Shown here: piece by piece, positions 7,560-14,465 of the stretch
Layout of the letters: the number at the start of each line of letters is the position of its first letter
Numbering within the stretch: the first letter of the stretch is position 1
Assembly: GCA_947630415.1 (NCBI GenBank)
Contig: CANRHM010000019.1
Coordinates: 1-15,612 of the forward strand
Source of the DNA: an uncultured Bacilli bacterium
GTDB taxonomy: Bacteria; Bacillota_I; Bacilli_A; RF39; UBA660
Length of the DNA stretch: 15,612 bases
Direction: 5' to 3'
Notes under the pieces: generated by a model
The model's input: only the letters and a program-made list of their open reading frames with translations
Told to the model about the DNA's origin: nothing
The model's database searches: none
Translations under genes and position numbers: made by a program

Positions 7560-7735
7560 TCCTTTCTTGCAAAGAAAAGACCTAAATAGGAGTGCTTTTG
7601 AGAGCACGGTACCATCCTAATTAGATCTTAATTTCTTGATAACGGCACATAACCGGGATAAATCCACTCCAAAGTCTGCGTTCGTAAAGTCTCTTTGCAA
7701 AAGTTCCACCTTCTTTTGCTCTCTATGAAAGAGGT
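7560..7735 (-). ncRNA. T-box leader (probable tRNA-Ala sensor)
   Basis: The antiterminator is complete (7587-7619). It consists of UAGGA, the T-box bulge UGGUACC, GUGCU, a six-base loop, then AGCAC and UCCUA, all pairing perfectly. The UGGU would pair with a tRNA ending ACCA, the usual tRNA-Ala end. The stem I region near the start holds AGAGAGC and a GGUGGAA distal-loop-like motif. It is followed by GAACGCAGACUUUGGAGUGG, where GCA (Ala) is the likely specifier; CGC (Arg) is the overlapping alternative. alaS downstream favours Ala. A weak alternative hairpin (AAAAG to CUUUU around CCUA/UAGG) could be the terminator. In addition UCUUUUCUU and AAGAAAGGA (7560-7580) form a nine-pair hairpin that hides the ribosome binding site of the kinase gene. 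I see no convincing promoter between the transporter gene and this leader. Confidence 0.85.
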
Positions 7736-7741
7736 ATTTTA

Positions 7742-8920
7742 CTACTCTACTTCTTCATCGTATTCTACTATTTGTGATCCTTTTTTAATCTTTGTTGTAA
7801 ATCCATATTTCTCATCAAAGAATTGAAATAAGAGTTTTCCAATCGAAATAATCGGTGTTGCAACAATCATTCCTATTATACCAAAGTAATAGCCAAAAAG
7901 CAACAAGCCAATCATGATGGTTACCGGATGTAATTTCATGGTTTTACCCATCACAATCGGTTGTAAGAAATAATTTTCTAACGTTTGAGATACAAAGACG
8001 GAAATAAAGGATAACACACCAACCGTAGGACTAATCGTTAAGCCTACTAAAACCACTGGAATTCCTCCAATCCATGGACCAATATAGGGAATAATATTAG
8101 TAATCGCACAGAAAAGTCCAAAGACTAAAGGTGCCTTCATTCCAGCAAGTGTCAAACCAATCGATTGAAGTACAAACAAGATACCTGCAATAAGGAAGGT
8201 CCCCGCAATAAAATTATGTAAGATTTTATTTAATTGATCGAGTAACTTGGTCGCATCTTTATGGTATTTTCTTGGAATAAGGGTAAAGAGATGCTTACGT
8301 ACATTATGGAAATCAAACAACATATAGAATCCAATAATAAGACCAAAGACTAACTGTACGCCTCCTTCGATTAAGGATGTAAGAAAACTAACGGTCATGG
8401 TAGGAAGTGAAGTGGTAAGATTGGTTCCAAACTGATTCATTGAATCAAAGATTTGAATCTTGATATCATTTAAGTTATAGCCACTCATTGAAGTTAAATG
8501 ATTGAATAGGCGGTCAATCGCATTTTTTCCTTCATTGATTACCGATGGAATCGAATAGGCAATCTCATTGATTTGCGTGGTAAAAGAAGGATAAATTAAA
8601 TAAATTAATAAGGCAATTCCCGATAGCAAAACAAAGAAGACAAAAATCGTTCCTAAAATCCGGTTCACTCCTTTGGTATTGAGCCATGAGACAATGGGAT
8701 CAAATAACCACGCAATGATTAAACCAATAAATAATGGGGATAAAATCGATAGAATCGTTTTAATAAAGCCAATCACATTCCACGTTCTAATAAGACTCGT
8801 CACAATATAAATTAATAATGCCACAATTAAAATAAAAACAATTTTTAAAATACTTCGTGATAGATGAATCACATCATTTAATTGTTTCATATCTAATTCT
8901 TCTTTATTACGGCGCATCAT
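7742..8920 (-). CDS. AI-2E family transporter
   Basis: Integral membrane protein of the AI-2E transporter (TqsA/YdiK-type, UPF0118) family, 392 residues. The typical layout is visible. Three N-terminal membrane segments lie at about 24-43, 55-75 and 88-110. A soluble stretch follows at about 115-175, then four or five further segments from about 180 to 370. The family signature PYIGPWIGGIP and the motif LENYFLQPIVMG are present. The tail is short and acidic. Members export signals or act as Na+/H+ antiporters; the substrate cannot be read from sequence. The first of two adjacent ATGs is preceded by GGAAGG at suitable distance. A probable extended -10 promoter lies upstream. No clear terminator separates it from the T-box that follows, so partial read-through is possible. 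Confidence 0.92.
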   Translation of the reverse strand: MMRRNKEELDMKQLNDVIHLSRSILKIVFILIVALLIYIVTSLIRTWNVIGFIKTILSILSPLFIGLIIAWLFDPIVSWLNTKGVNRILGTIFVFFVLLSGIALLIYLIYPSFTTQINEIAYSIPSVINEGKNAIDRLFNHLTSMSGYNLNDIKIQIFDSMNQFGTNLTTSLPTMTVSFLTSLIEGGVQLVFGLIIGFYMLFDFHNVRKHLFTLIPRKYHKDATKLLDQLNKILHNFIAGTFLIAGILFVLQSIGLTLAGMKAPLVFGLFCAITNIIPYIGPWIGGIPVVLVGLTISPTVGVLSFISVFVSQTLENYFLQPIVMGKTMKLHPVTIMIGLLLFGYYFGIIGMIVATPIISIGKLLFQFFDEKYGFTTKIKKGSQIVEYDEEVE

Positions 8921-8942
8921 GAAAATCCCTTCCTTCTATCTA

Positions 8943-8952
8943 TACTATACCA
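8943..8952 (-). promoter_or_regulatory. Possible extended -10 promoter of the AI-2E transporter gene
   Basis: The minus strand reads TGG followed by TATAGT about 25 bases before the start codon, an extended -10 element. The -35 region is weak. It lies in the short gap after the terminator of the upstream gene. Confidence 0.4.
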
Positions 8953-8984
8953 TTTTTTGGTGTAGAAATATACCTTTTTTTCGA

Positions 8985-9014
8985 AAGAAAAACGCTTGGA
9001 TTTGCTCCAAACGT
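8985..9014 (-). terminator. Terminator of the DUF92 fusion gene
   Basis: On the minus strand ACGTTTGGA and TCCAAGCGT pair over nine positions (one G-T) around the loop GCAAA (8992-9014). TTTTTCTTTC follows. It lies 8 bases after the stop codon. Confidence 0.8.
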
Positions 9015-9021
9015 CTCTTTT

Positions 9022-10458
9022 CTAGAATAAGAATATCGAAACAATGGCTGATAGCACAGAACCTATCATAACCGTTACGAAATTGACCATTCCATTCGTT
9101 AAGAAAGGATATCCTGAAATTTTTTTGATTCCCTTCATATTTTTAGGTCGTTTTTCTAAAACCAATCCTTTTGCTTCATCGTAGTATTTCACTTGAAGGA
9201 ATACGCCAAAGATACTATCGATAATCGAAGTAAAGAAGCCAAATCCTAGAACAAGGATAAATCTTAAAAGCATATTACCACTAGGCATTAATAAACTAAA
9301 TAAAGCAATTAATAAACTTCCTAAGAAAGCACCCATTGTTCCTAATTGTGTAACTCCCCCACTTTCTCCTTTAGGAAGTGGTTTACCCGTTAAAATAGAG
9401 CGTACTTTTTCCTTGGAATAGTAACCTAGTCCACTACTCCATGTATCAGATGTTGCGCCTGCAATCGATACAAATACGGCAACTAGCGCTGCTTCACTTC
9501 GAGTAAAGTAATACATGATAGCAAATAGTACCGTAGCAAGACTATCTTCTTCTACTTGGGTAAGATTTCGTTGCTTTTCAGATAACGGTTTTTTATGACC
9601 ATGCTCGATCATAATCGAAGTTAGATAGAATAACAAAACGCAAGCATAAGGAACAGGTCCTGCTAAAACATAAACAGCCGTTCCTAAAATAATCGACCAG
9701 AATGCTGCACCAGGTGTTAATTTCTTCGTTAATAAGACTACATAGATAATAATACTTGTGGTGGTGAAACTTAAAGCAATTGGCATAAACCAACTATAGC
9801 GAACTAATAAATAAGTGTATCCTGCCGTAAGTAATGGAACAAGTAAATTATCGGTTCCTCCTGGAGCAAATAATTCAACTAGTGTTGCAAATACTGAAAT
9901 ATAAAGAGCATAAGAGGCAACCATTTCAGTTGGGAAAATATTTTGAAGTAAAATCGTGATTAGCAAGAACGTAATAAATAACATAGTGAAACTTCCTTCA
10001 GCAGATTTATTACGAACACCAAATTTATGTTTACCAAAATAATCTCCAATTAGTGTTGCAAGTCCATCTCCATAACCTAAACTAAGAATGGCAATAGCAC
10101 CAATATACATATACGTTTTGTTTTGGAAAAAGACAAACGTTAGCAATAATAAAGCAAGAGAATACCAAATAGAACCTAAATGACGTTTGTTCTTAGGGGT
10201 ATTTTCTATTCCCGGTACTAAATGAAGTTTGTAATTGAAAATATTAAAAATGAGTAAACACAATGGTACAATGCTTGCGATCCAGTAATTATCAAAATAG
10301 ATCCAAGCAATCAACCACCAGTTGCATAGACCAATATGAATGAAACTTCTACTTTCATTCACGGTAAATTTTTTCTTTTTGTAGCAAAAAGAAGCGAGCC
10401 CTACCACAACGACAATATAAATAATCGACATGATGAGACCCAAAAAGTTATTATTCAT
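9022..10458 (-). CDS. Fused polyprenol/phytol kinase-like (SEC59/VTE5) and DUF92 (VTE6-like) membrane protein
   Basis: A 478-residue polytopic membrane protein that joins two families. The N-terminal half (about 1-240) resembles CTP-dependent dolichol/phytol kinases. Its core motif is GYGDGLATLIGDYFGKHKF (128-146), followed by KSAEGS (151-156) and an acidic/Asn segment ending GTDNLL (201-206). The C-terminal half (about 245-478) is DUF92, with ATSDTWSSGLG (335-345), GKPLPKGESGGVTQLG (358-373) and SGYPFLTNGMVNF (448-460). In plants VTE5 phosphorylates phytol and VTE6 (DUF92) phosphorylates phytyl-phosphate. By analogy one polypeptide could turn a prenol into its diphosphate. The substrate in a non-phototroph is unknown; farnesol, geranylgeraniol or undecaprenol salvage is inference. 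The start has a CGGAGGATG ribosome binding site. It is a single-gene unit between two terminators. Confidence 0.85.
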   Translation of the reverse strand: MNNNFLGLIMSIIYIVVVVGLASFCYKKKKFTVNESRSFIHIGLCNWWLIAWIYFDNYWIASIVPLCLLIFNIFNYKLHLVPGIENTPKNKRHLGSIWYSLALLLLTFVFFQNKTYMYIGAIAILSLGYGDGLATLIGDYFGKHKFGVRNKSAEGSFTMLFITFLLITILLQNIFPTEMVASYALYISVFATLVELFAPGGTDNLLVPLLTAGYTYLLVRYSWFMPIALSFTTTSIIIYVVLLTKKLTPGAAFWSIILGTAVYVLAGPVPYACVLLFYLTSIMIEHGHKKPLSEKQRNLTQVEEDSLATVLFAIMYYFTRSEAALVAVFVSIAGATSDTWSSGLGYYSKEKVRSILTGKPLPKGESGGVTQLGTMGAFLGSLLIALFSLLMPSGNMLLRFILVLGFGFFTSIIDSIFGVFLQVKYYDEAKGLVLEKRPKNMKGIKKISGYPFLTNGMVNFVTVMIGSVLSAIVSIFLF

Positions 10459-10474
10459 TTTATCATCCTCCGTA

Positions 10475-10504
10475 TTATCTTAATAATATCATAATTTAAC
10501 CAAA
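10475..10504 (-). promoter_or_regulatory. Possible promoter of the DUF92 fusion gene
   Basis: Directly after the frr terminator the minus strand offers TTGGTT and GATAAT with a spacer of 18 bases, in front of the CGGAGG ribosome binding site. The boxes are only partial matches, but a promoter is expected here because a strong terminator lies just upstream. Confidence 0.35.
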
Positions 10505-10530
10505 AAAAGAACACTTTTTTTGTGTTCTTT
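10501..10530 (-). terminator. Rho-independent terminator of frr
   Basis: AAAGAACAC and GTGTTCTTT pair perfectly over nine bases around a seven-A loop on the minus strand (10506-10530). A continuous T run follows. It lies 7 bases after the frr stop codon. Confidence 0.9.
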
Positions 10531-10537
10531 GAAAATT

Positions 10538-11083
10538 TTATACGGTCATTAATTCTTCTTCTTTTTCTTTTAATTTGGAATCAACTTGTTTGTTGTATTC
10601 ATCCGTTAGGTTTTGTACTTCTTTTTCTTTGGCTTTCTTTTCGTCTTCGGCGGTAATCGTTTTATCGATTTCTTTCATGGCATCTTGGCGAATGTTACGA
10701 ATCGCTACTTTGGCTTCTTCGGCAAGTGCTTTTACTTGTTTACTTAACTCTTTTCTACGCTCTTCAGTAAGAGCTGGAATAATAATACGAATCGTTTCTC
10801 CATCGTTATTAGGAACAAGCCCTAAATTAGAAGATTGAATCGCTTTTTCAATTCCCGATAGACATGTTTTATCAAACGGTTTAATTAAAAGTTGTCTTGC
10901 TTCTGGAATGGAAATCATAGCAAGTTGTTTCAAAGGTGTCATATTACCATAATACTCCACCATAATACCATCTAGTACATTAGGGTTAGCTCTTCCAGCA
11001 CGTACCGTTGCAAAACGTTTATCCAAATTATCAAGCGATAACATCATTTTGTTTTCAGCACTTTCTAAAATGTTTTCATTCAT
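10538..11083 (-). CDS. frr: Ribosome recycling factor
   Basis: RRF splits post-termination ribosomes together with EF-G. The 181-residue protein is close to the usual 185. The family landmarks are all present: RFATVRAGRANPNVLDGIMVEYYG near the N-terminus, then TPLKQLAMISIPEARQLLIKPFDK. NDGETIRIIIPALTEERRKEL follows, and the C-terminal three-helix bundle ends near QVDSKLKEKEEELMTV. The start follows a GAGGAG ribosome binding site. It has its own near-consensus promoter and its own terminator, so it is a single-gene unit. In many bacteria the order is rpsB-tsf-pyrH-frr; here pyrH is missing from between tsf and frr. Confidence 0.97.
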   Translation of the reverse strand: MNENILESAENKMMLSLDNLDKRFATVRAGRANPNVLDGIMVEYYGNMTPLKQLAMISIPEARQLLIKPFDKTCLSGIEKAIQSSNLGLVPNNDGETIRIIIPALTEERRKELSKQVKALAEEAKVAIRNIRQDAMKEIDKTITAEDEKKAKEKEVQNLTDEYNKQVDSKLKEKEEELMTV

Positions 11084-11108
11084 TTTCTTCTCTCCTCTTT
11101 ATACTATT

Positions 11109-11137
11109 ATTGTACTTAGTTTTATACGCTTTTTCAA
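11109..11137 (-). promoter_or_regulatory. Promoter of frr
   Basis: TTGAAA (11132-11137) and TACAAT (11109-11114) are separated by exactly 17 bases on the minus strand, each matching five of six consensus positions. It lies between the tsf terminator and the frr ribosome binding site. Confidence 0.75.
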
Positions 11138-11147
11138 GAACAAAATA

Positions 11148-11171
11148 AAGAAAAAAGAGCATAACGCTCTT
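11148..11171 (-). terminator. Rho-independent terminator of the infC-rpmI-rplT-rpsB-tsf unit
   Basis: AAGAGC and GCTCTT form a six-pair hairpin around GTTAT (11155-11171) on the minus strand. Several T follow. The hairpin overlaps the tsf stop codon. Confidence 0.8.
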
Positions 11172-12042
11172 ATCCATTTAATTGACTCATAACTTCGCTT
11201 GCAAAATCTTCTTGTTTCTTTTCGATTCCTTCTCCTACTTCAAAACGAGTCATTGAAGCAACCGTTGCATTATTTTGTTTAGCGAAGGTTTCAATCGTGA
11301 TATCTCCATTCTTAACGAAATCTTGTTCATTTAAACAAATTTCTTTATAAAATTTATTAAGACGTCCGGTAACCATTTTGTTAGCAATTTCTTCAGGTTT
11401 TCCTTCTTTCATTGCTTGTTCTTTGATAACGGTACTTTCACGTTCAAGTACTTCTTTATCTACGTCGTCTCTTGTTAAATACATAGGACGCATTGCAGCC
11501 GTATGCATTGCAATATCACGAGCACATTCAGTGTTACCACCATCTAAAACGATGATAACACCAATTCTTCCACCCATGTGAGAATAAGTTCCAATTGTTT
11601 GTCCGTCTTTCTTTTCAATACGAGCAAATCTTCTGAAACTTAATTTTTCTCCAATGGTTGCTGTTAAATTGGTCATGAATGATTCAATGGTATCATTTCC
11701 AATCGTAAGTTTTAATGCTTCATCCATGGTAGTAACATTCGAATTTAAAATCGCATTACAAATCTTTTCTACTGCTTCTTGGAAATCTGGATTCTTAGCA
11801 ACGAAATCCGTTTCTGAGTTTACTTCTACCATGGCAACGGCTTGATCGTTTTCTAAAATTTTGGTAAGTCCTTCAGCAGCAATTCTTCCTTGTTTTTTAG
11901 CAGCTTTAATGGTTCCATTTTCTCTTAACCAGTCAATGGCTTTTTCCATGTCCCCATTCGTTGCTTCTAAAGCTTTTTTGCATTCCATCATACCTGCAGC
12001 CGTTCTTTCACGTAACGCTTTTACATCATTTGCACTAAACAT
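11170..12042 (-). CDS. tsf: Elongation factor Ts
   Basis: Nucleotide exchange factor for EF-Tu. The 290-residue protein has the N-terminal UBA-like domain, with VKALRERTAAGMMECKKAL at 7-25. The EF-Tu contact motif TDFVAKN is at 78-84. The core dimerisation subdomains include MHTAAMRPMYLTRDDV, and the C-terminal module includes EICLNEQDFVKNG. Size and order are typical of Bacilli. It starts 16 bases after the rpsB stop with a GGAGG ribosome binding site, the classic rpsB-tsf pairing, and is followed by a terminator. Confidence 0.97.
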   Translation of the reverse strand: MFSANDVKALRERTAAGMMECKKALEATNGDMEKAIDWLRENGTIKAAKKQGRIAAEGLTKILENDQAVAMVEVNSETDFVAKNPDFQEAVEKICNAILNSNVTTMDEALKLTIGNDTIESFMTNLTATIGEKLSFRRFARIEKKDGQTIGTYSHMGGRIGVIIVLDGGNTECARDIAMHTAAMRPMYLTRDDVDKEVLERESTVIKEQAMKEGKPEEIANKMVTGRLNKFYKEICLNEQDFVKNGDITIETFAKQNNATVASMTRFEVGEGIEKKQEDFASEVMSQLNG

Positions 12043-12058
12043 AGTATCCTCCTTATTC

Positions 12059-13063
12059 TTATTTATTTAAAGCATCGATTAATTCTTGTTTTTTCATTGA
12101 AGTATAACCTTCTATTCCTTTTTCTTTAGCCATTTTCTTTAAATCAGCTACAGTAAGACTAGTTAAATCTACTTTTTCTTCCTTTGCCTCTTTCTTAGCA
12201 GTTTTCTCTTCTTTTACAGGCTTTTCTTCTTTTTTAGGAGCAGGTTTTTCTTCCTTAACCTCTTCTTTTACTTCCTTGATAGGAGCCTCTTTTTCTTCTT
12301 TAAGAAGGGTATCCATCGTTTCTTCTTTTTCTTTCTTTTCACTCTTAGCACGATCTTCTTCAGTCAAGTAATCAATAACTTCATTTCCATTGACTTCGGC
12401 AATGGCATTGGTTAATACCCCAATCATTAATTTAACAGAACGTACGGCATCATCATTACCAGGAATGACGTAATCTACCATATCTGGGTCACAGTTGGTA
12501 TCCACTACACCAAATACAGGGATACCTAAAATTCTTGCTTCTTTAATTGCAATTTCTTCTTTACGTGGATCAACGATTACCATAGCATCAGGTAACTTCT
12601 TCATATCACGAATTCCACGTAAGTTACGATATAATTTATCGTATTCTTTACGAATCTTGATAACTTCTTTCTTAGGAAGTACTTCAAAAGTTCCATTCTT
12701 TTCCATCTCTTCGATTTCTTCCATACGACGAACTCTTGATTTAATCGTTTTGAAGTTTGTTAAAGTTCCCCCTAACCAACGTTCATTAACGAAATACATT
12801 TCGGTACGAGTAGCAGATTCTTCCATAGCTTCTTGTGCTTGTTTCTTGGTTCCTACAAAAAGAATCTTTCCTTGATTTTCCGCAATGGCTTTCATTGCTT
12901 CATAAGCTTCCTCTAATTTCTTAGTGGTCTTTTGTAAATCGATAATATAAATATCATCTCTTGAAGTATAGATGTATTCACCCATCTTAGGGTTCCATCT
13001 TCTCTTTTGGTGTCCAAAGTGAACACCTGCTTCTAATAAATAATTCATTGACACTACTGCCAT
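12059..13063 (-). CDS. rpsB: 30S ribosomal protein S2 with C-terminal Rho-N/SAP-like extension
   Basis: S2 body at residues 1-235, with EAGVHFGHQKRRWNPKM at 11-27, the FVNERWLGGTLTNF signature at 91-104, IVDPRKEEIAIKEA at 163-176 and DTNCDPDMVDYVIPGNDDA at 188-206. The usual protein ends near 230-250; this one has 334 residues. Residues 240-298 are a Lys/Glu/Pro linker of repeated KEEK-type units. Residues 299-334 form a compact helical tail, LTSLTVADLKKMAKEKG then IEGYTSMKKQELIDALNK, resembling the Rho N-terminal or SAP-type nucleic-acid-binding helix-extended-loop-helix. The same 18-residue end occurs in RplT. The start has an AAGGAG ribosome binding site. It follows rplT by 95 bases and precedes tsf. 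Confidence 0.96.
   Translation of the reverse strand: MAVVSMNYLLEAGVHFGHQKRRWNPKMGEYIYTSRDDIYIIDLQKTTKKLEEAYEAMKAIAENQGKILFVGTKKQAQEAMEESATRTEMYFVNERWLGGTLTNFKTIKSRVRRMEEIEEMEKNGTFEVLPKKEVIKIRKEYDKLYRNLRGIRDMKKLPDAMVIVDPRKEEIAIKEARILGIPVFGVVDTNCDPDMVDYVIPGNDDAVRSVKLMIGVLTNAIAEVNGNEVIDYLTEEDRAKSEKKEKEETMDTLLKEEKEAPIKEVKEEVKEEKPAPKKEEKPVKEEKTAKKEAKEEKVDLTSLTVADLKKMAKEKGIEGYTSMKKQELIDALNK
12066..12112 (-). repeat. 47-base repeat, copy in rpsB 3' end
   Basis: This stretch matches 13167-13213 at 45 of 47 bases without gaps. It encodes the shared tail of S2. Conservation at base level, including synonymous sites, suggests recent duplication or ongoing gene conversion. Confidence 0.85.
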
Positions 13064-13159
13064 AATATTTTTCTCCTTTTCGTTATCTCACTTATTAATT
13101 TCTAAAACCAATCACCACTTGGGCACTCGATTGATCAATTCATTAATATGTTTATTTTT
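13064..13159 (-). other. Intergenic spacer rplT-rpsB with possible leader structure
   Basis: This 95-base gap lies inside an otherwise tight operon. On the minus strand CAATCG and TGATTG can pair around GTGCC/AAGTGG, and ATTGATCAAT is a perfect palindrome just before it. The spacer could be an rpsB leader or processing site. No consensus promoter or terminator is convincing. Confidence 0.35.
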
Positions 13160-13714
13160 TTATTTGTTTAAAGCATCGATTAATTCTTGCTTTTTCATTG
13201 AAGTGTAACCTTCAATCTTTTTCTTTTTTGCTTCTTCTTTTAATTCTGCAACGGTCATTGAAGTATAATCTTTAGCCTCTTTCTTTGCAGGTTTTTCTTC
13301 TTTAACTACTTTCTTTTCTTCTTTTTTAGTAGCACTTACTTCTTGTTTTGTTACTTTTCCAGCTAGGCCATCTTTAGCTACTTTAACAATTTCACTAAAT
13401 GCTTTTTCATCACTAATAGCGATTTCAGAAAGCATTTTACGGTTGATTTCAACACCTGCTTTATTTAGTCCTTCAATAAATCTTGAATAACTAATATCGT
13501 TGTTACGGCATGCTGCATTAATACGCGTAATCCATAACTTTCTAAAGTTTCTCTTCTTTTGCTTACGGTCACGGAAAGCATATTGTCCAGAATGCATTAG
13601 TTGTTCTTTTGCACTCTTGTATAGACGATGTTTACTTCCAAAGTAACCTTTTGCTTGTTTTAATACTTTTTTATGACGAGCTTTTGTTGTTGCTCCATTT
13701 TTAACTCTTGCCAT
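13160..13714 (-). CDS. rplT: 50S ribosomal protein L20 with C-terminal Rho-N/SAP-like extension
   Basis: L20 body at residues 1-120, with MARVKNGATTKARHKKVLKQ, GYFGSKHRLYKSAKEQL, FRDRKQKKRNFRKLWITRIN and the conserved YSRFIEGLNKAGVEINRK. The normal length is about 118; this protein has 184. Residues 121-148 are a Lys/Glu linker, and 149-184 form a second small domain, YTSMTVAELKEEAKKKK then IEGYTSMKKQELIDALNK. This matches the RpsB tail and resembles a Rho-N/SAP motif. L20 is an assembly protein and, in Bacilli, a repressor of its own operon through the leader. The start has an AGGAGGG ribosome binding site, 19 bases after the rpmI stop. Whether the tail changes autoregulation is unknown. Confidence 0.96.
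   Translation of the reverse strand: MARVKNGATTKARHKKVLKQAKGYFGSKHRLYKSAKEQLMHSGQYAFRDRKQKKRNFRKLWITRINAACRNNDISYSRFIEGLNKAGVEINRKMLSEIAISDEKAFSEIVKVAKDGLAGKVTKQEVSATKKEEKKVVKEEKPAKKEAKDYTSMTVAELKEEAKKKKIEGYTSMKKQELIDALNK
13167..13213 (-). repeat. 47-base repeat, copy in rplT 3' end
   Basis: Partner of 12066-12112, with two substitutions in 47 bases. It encodes the shared tail of L20. Confidence 0.85.
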
Positions 13715-13733
13715 TTCTATCCCTCCTAAACTT

Positions 13734-13922
13734 CTAGATAATGTTCTTTAAGCGGTTTTGATCAGCTTTACTAACACCGTTCCATGTTCTATAGTTACGG
13801 TTTGCCTTAGCTGACTTACTTCCTGTGTTATGACGACTTCCAGGATGACCAATCGTTATAGATCCGCTTTGTCTTTTGTTAACGACTTTTTTTAATCCTT
13901 TATGAGTTTTTAATTTTCCCAT
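13734..13922 (-). CDS. rpmI: 50S ribosomal protein L35
   Basis: Small basic ribosomal protein of 62 residues, normal for L35. It begins MGKLKTHKGLKKVVN and has the conserved GSRHNTGSKSAKANR segment in place of the usual HLLxxKSxKRKR, ending near KADQNRLKNII. An AGGAGG ribosome binding site precedes the ATG, which lies 12 bases after the infC stop. Placement between infC and rplT is the universal order. Confidence 0.93.
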   Translation of the reverse strand: MGKLKTHKGLKKVVNKRQSGSITIGHPGSRHNTGSKSAKANRNYRTWNGVSKADQNRLKNII

Positions 13923-13934
13923 GATATAATCCTC

Positions 13935-14465
13935 CTATTTTTCTTTTTTGGGTGCTAAAAGCATGGTCATTGTTCTTCCATCTAGTTTTGGTGCTTGCTC
14001 AACAACCGCAATATCTTCTAAGCGATTGGCAAACTTCACCAATACATCCTGTCCTAATTCGGTATGAGCCATTTGTCTTCCTTTAAAGCGAATAGTCATT
14101 TTGATTTTGTTTCCTTTCGTCAAGTATTTAGTTACTTGATTAATCTTGGTTTCAAAATCTCCTACATCGATGACACTTGAAAGACGGAATTCTTTTGTCT
14201 CTAAGTTCGATGCCTTTTGTTTCTTAAGTGCTTCTTTTTCTTTCTTTTGTTTTTCGTAACGATACTTATTGTAGTCCATTACTTTACAAACGGGTGGGTT
14301 CCCATTTGGATTCATGAGTACTAAGTCGAGTCCTGCATAACTTGCTAAGGTAAGTGCATCTTGTAAAGGTTTAACTCCTACTTGTTCTCCATTTGGTCCA
14401 ATGACTAATACTTGACTTGCTCTAATTTGTTCATTAATCAACAAATTATTCTTTGTATTTGCTAT
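13935..14465 (-). CDS. infC: Translation initiation factor IF-3, apparent AUA start
   Basis: IF-3 prevents premature subunit joining and rejects non-canonical start codons. Family landmarks are INEQIRASQVLVIGPNGEQVG, PPVCKVMDYNKYRYEQKKKEK-like sequence (here DYNKYRYEKQKKEKEA), then KIKMTIRFKGRQMAHTELG and MTMLLAPKKEK. The product has 176 residues. No ATG, GTG or TTG sits correctly: the in-frame GTG lies inside the GGAGGTG ribosome binding site. ATA at 14465 lies six bases after GGAGGTG. IF-3 genes in many bacteria use AUU, AUC or AUA, which lets IF-3 repress itself, so AUA is the best start. It heads the infC-rpmI-rplT-rpsB-tsf unit behind an attenuator leader. Confidence 0.93.
   Translation of the reverse strand: MANTKNNLLINEQIRASQVLVIGPNGEQVGVKPLQDALTLASYAGLDLVLMNPNGNPPVCKVMDYNKYRYEKQKKEKEALKKQKASNLETKEFRLSSVIDVGDFETKINQVTKYLTKGNKIKMTIRFKGRQMAHTELGQDVLVKFANRLEDIAVVEQAPKLDGRTMTMLLAPKKEK

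Noticed and set aside
7553..7615. Upstream extension of the kinase-like protein by 21 residues
   Set aside because: The extension is encoded by the T-box antiterminator and its following hairpin, and the ATG at 7552 has a proper ribosome binding site and the family N-terminus.
12181..12330. Lys/Glu-rich linker of rpsB as a tandem repeat element
   Set aside because: The repeats are low-complexity codon runs (GAA, AAA) that encode a flexible linker; they lack a fixed unit length.
13080..13140. Promoter between rplT and rpsB
   Set aside because: TTGATC or TTGGTT could serve as a -35 box, but no acceptable -10 box lies at 16-18 bases; kept only as a possible leader structure.
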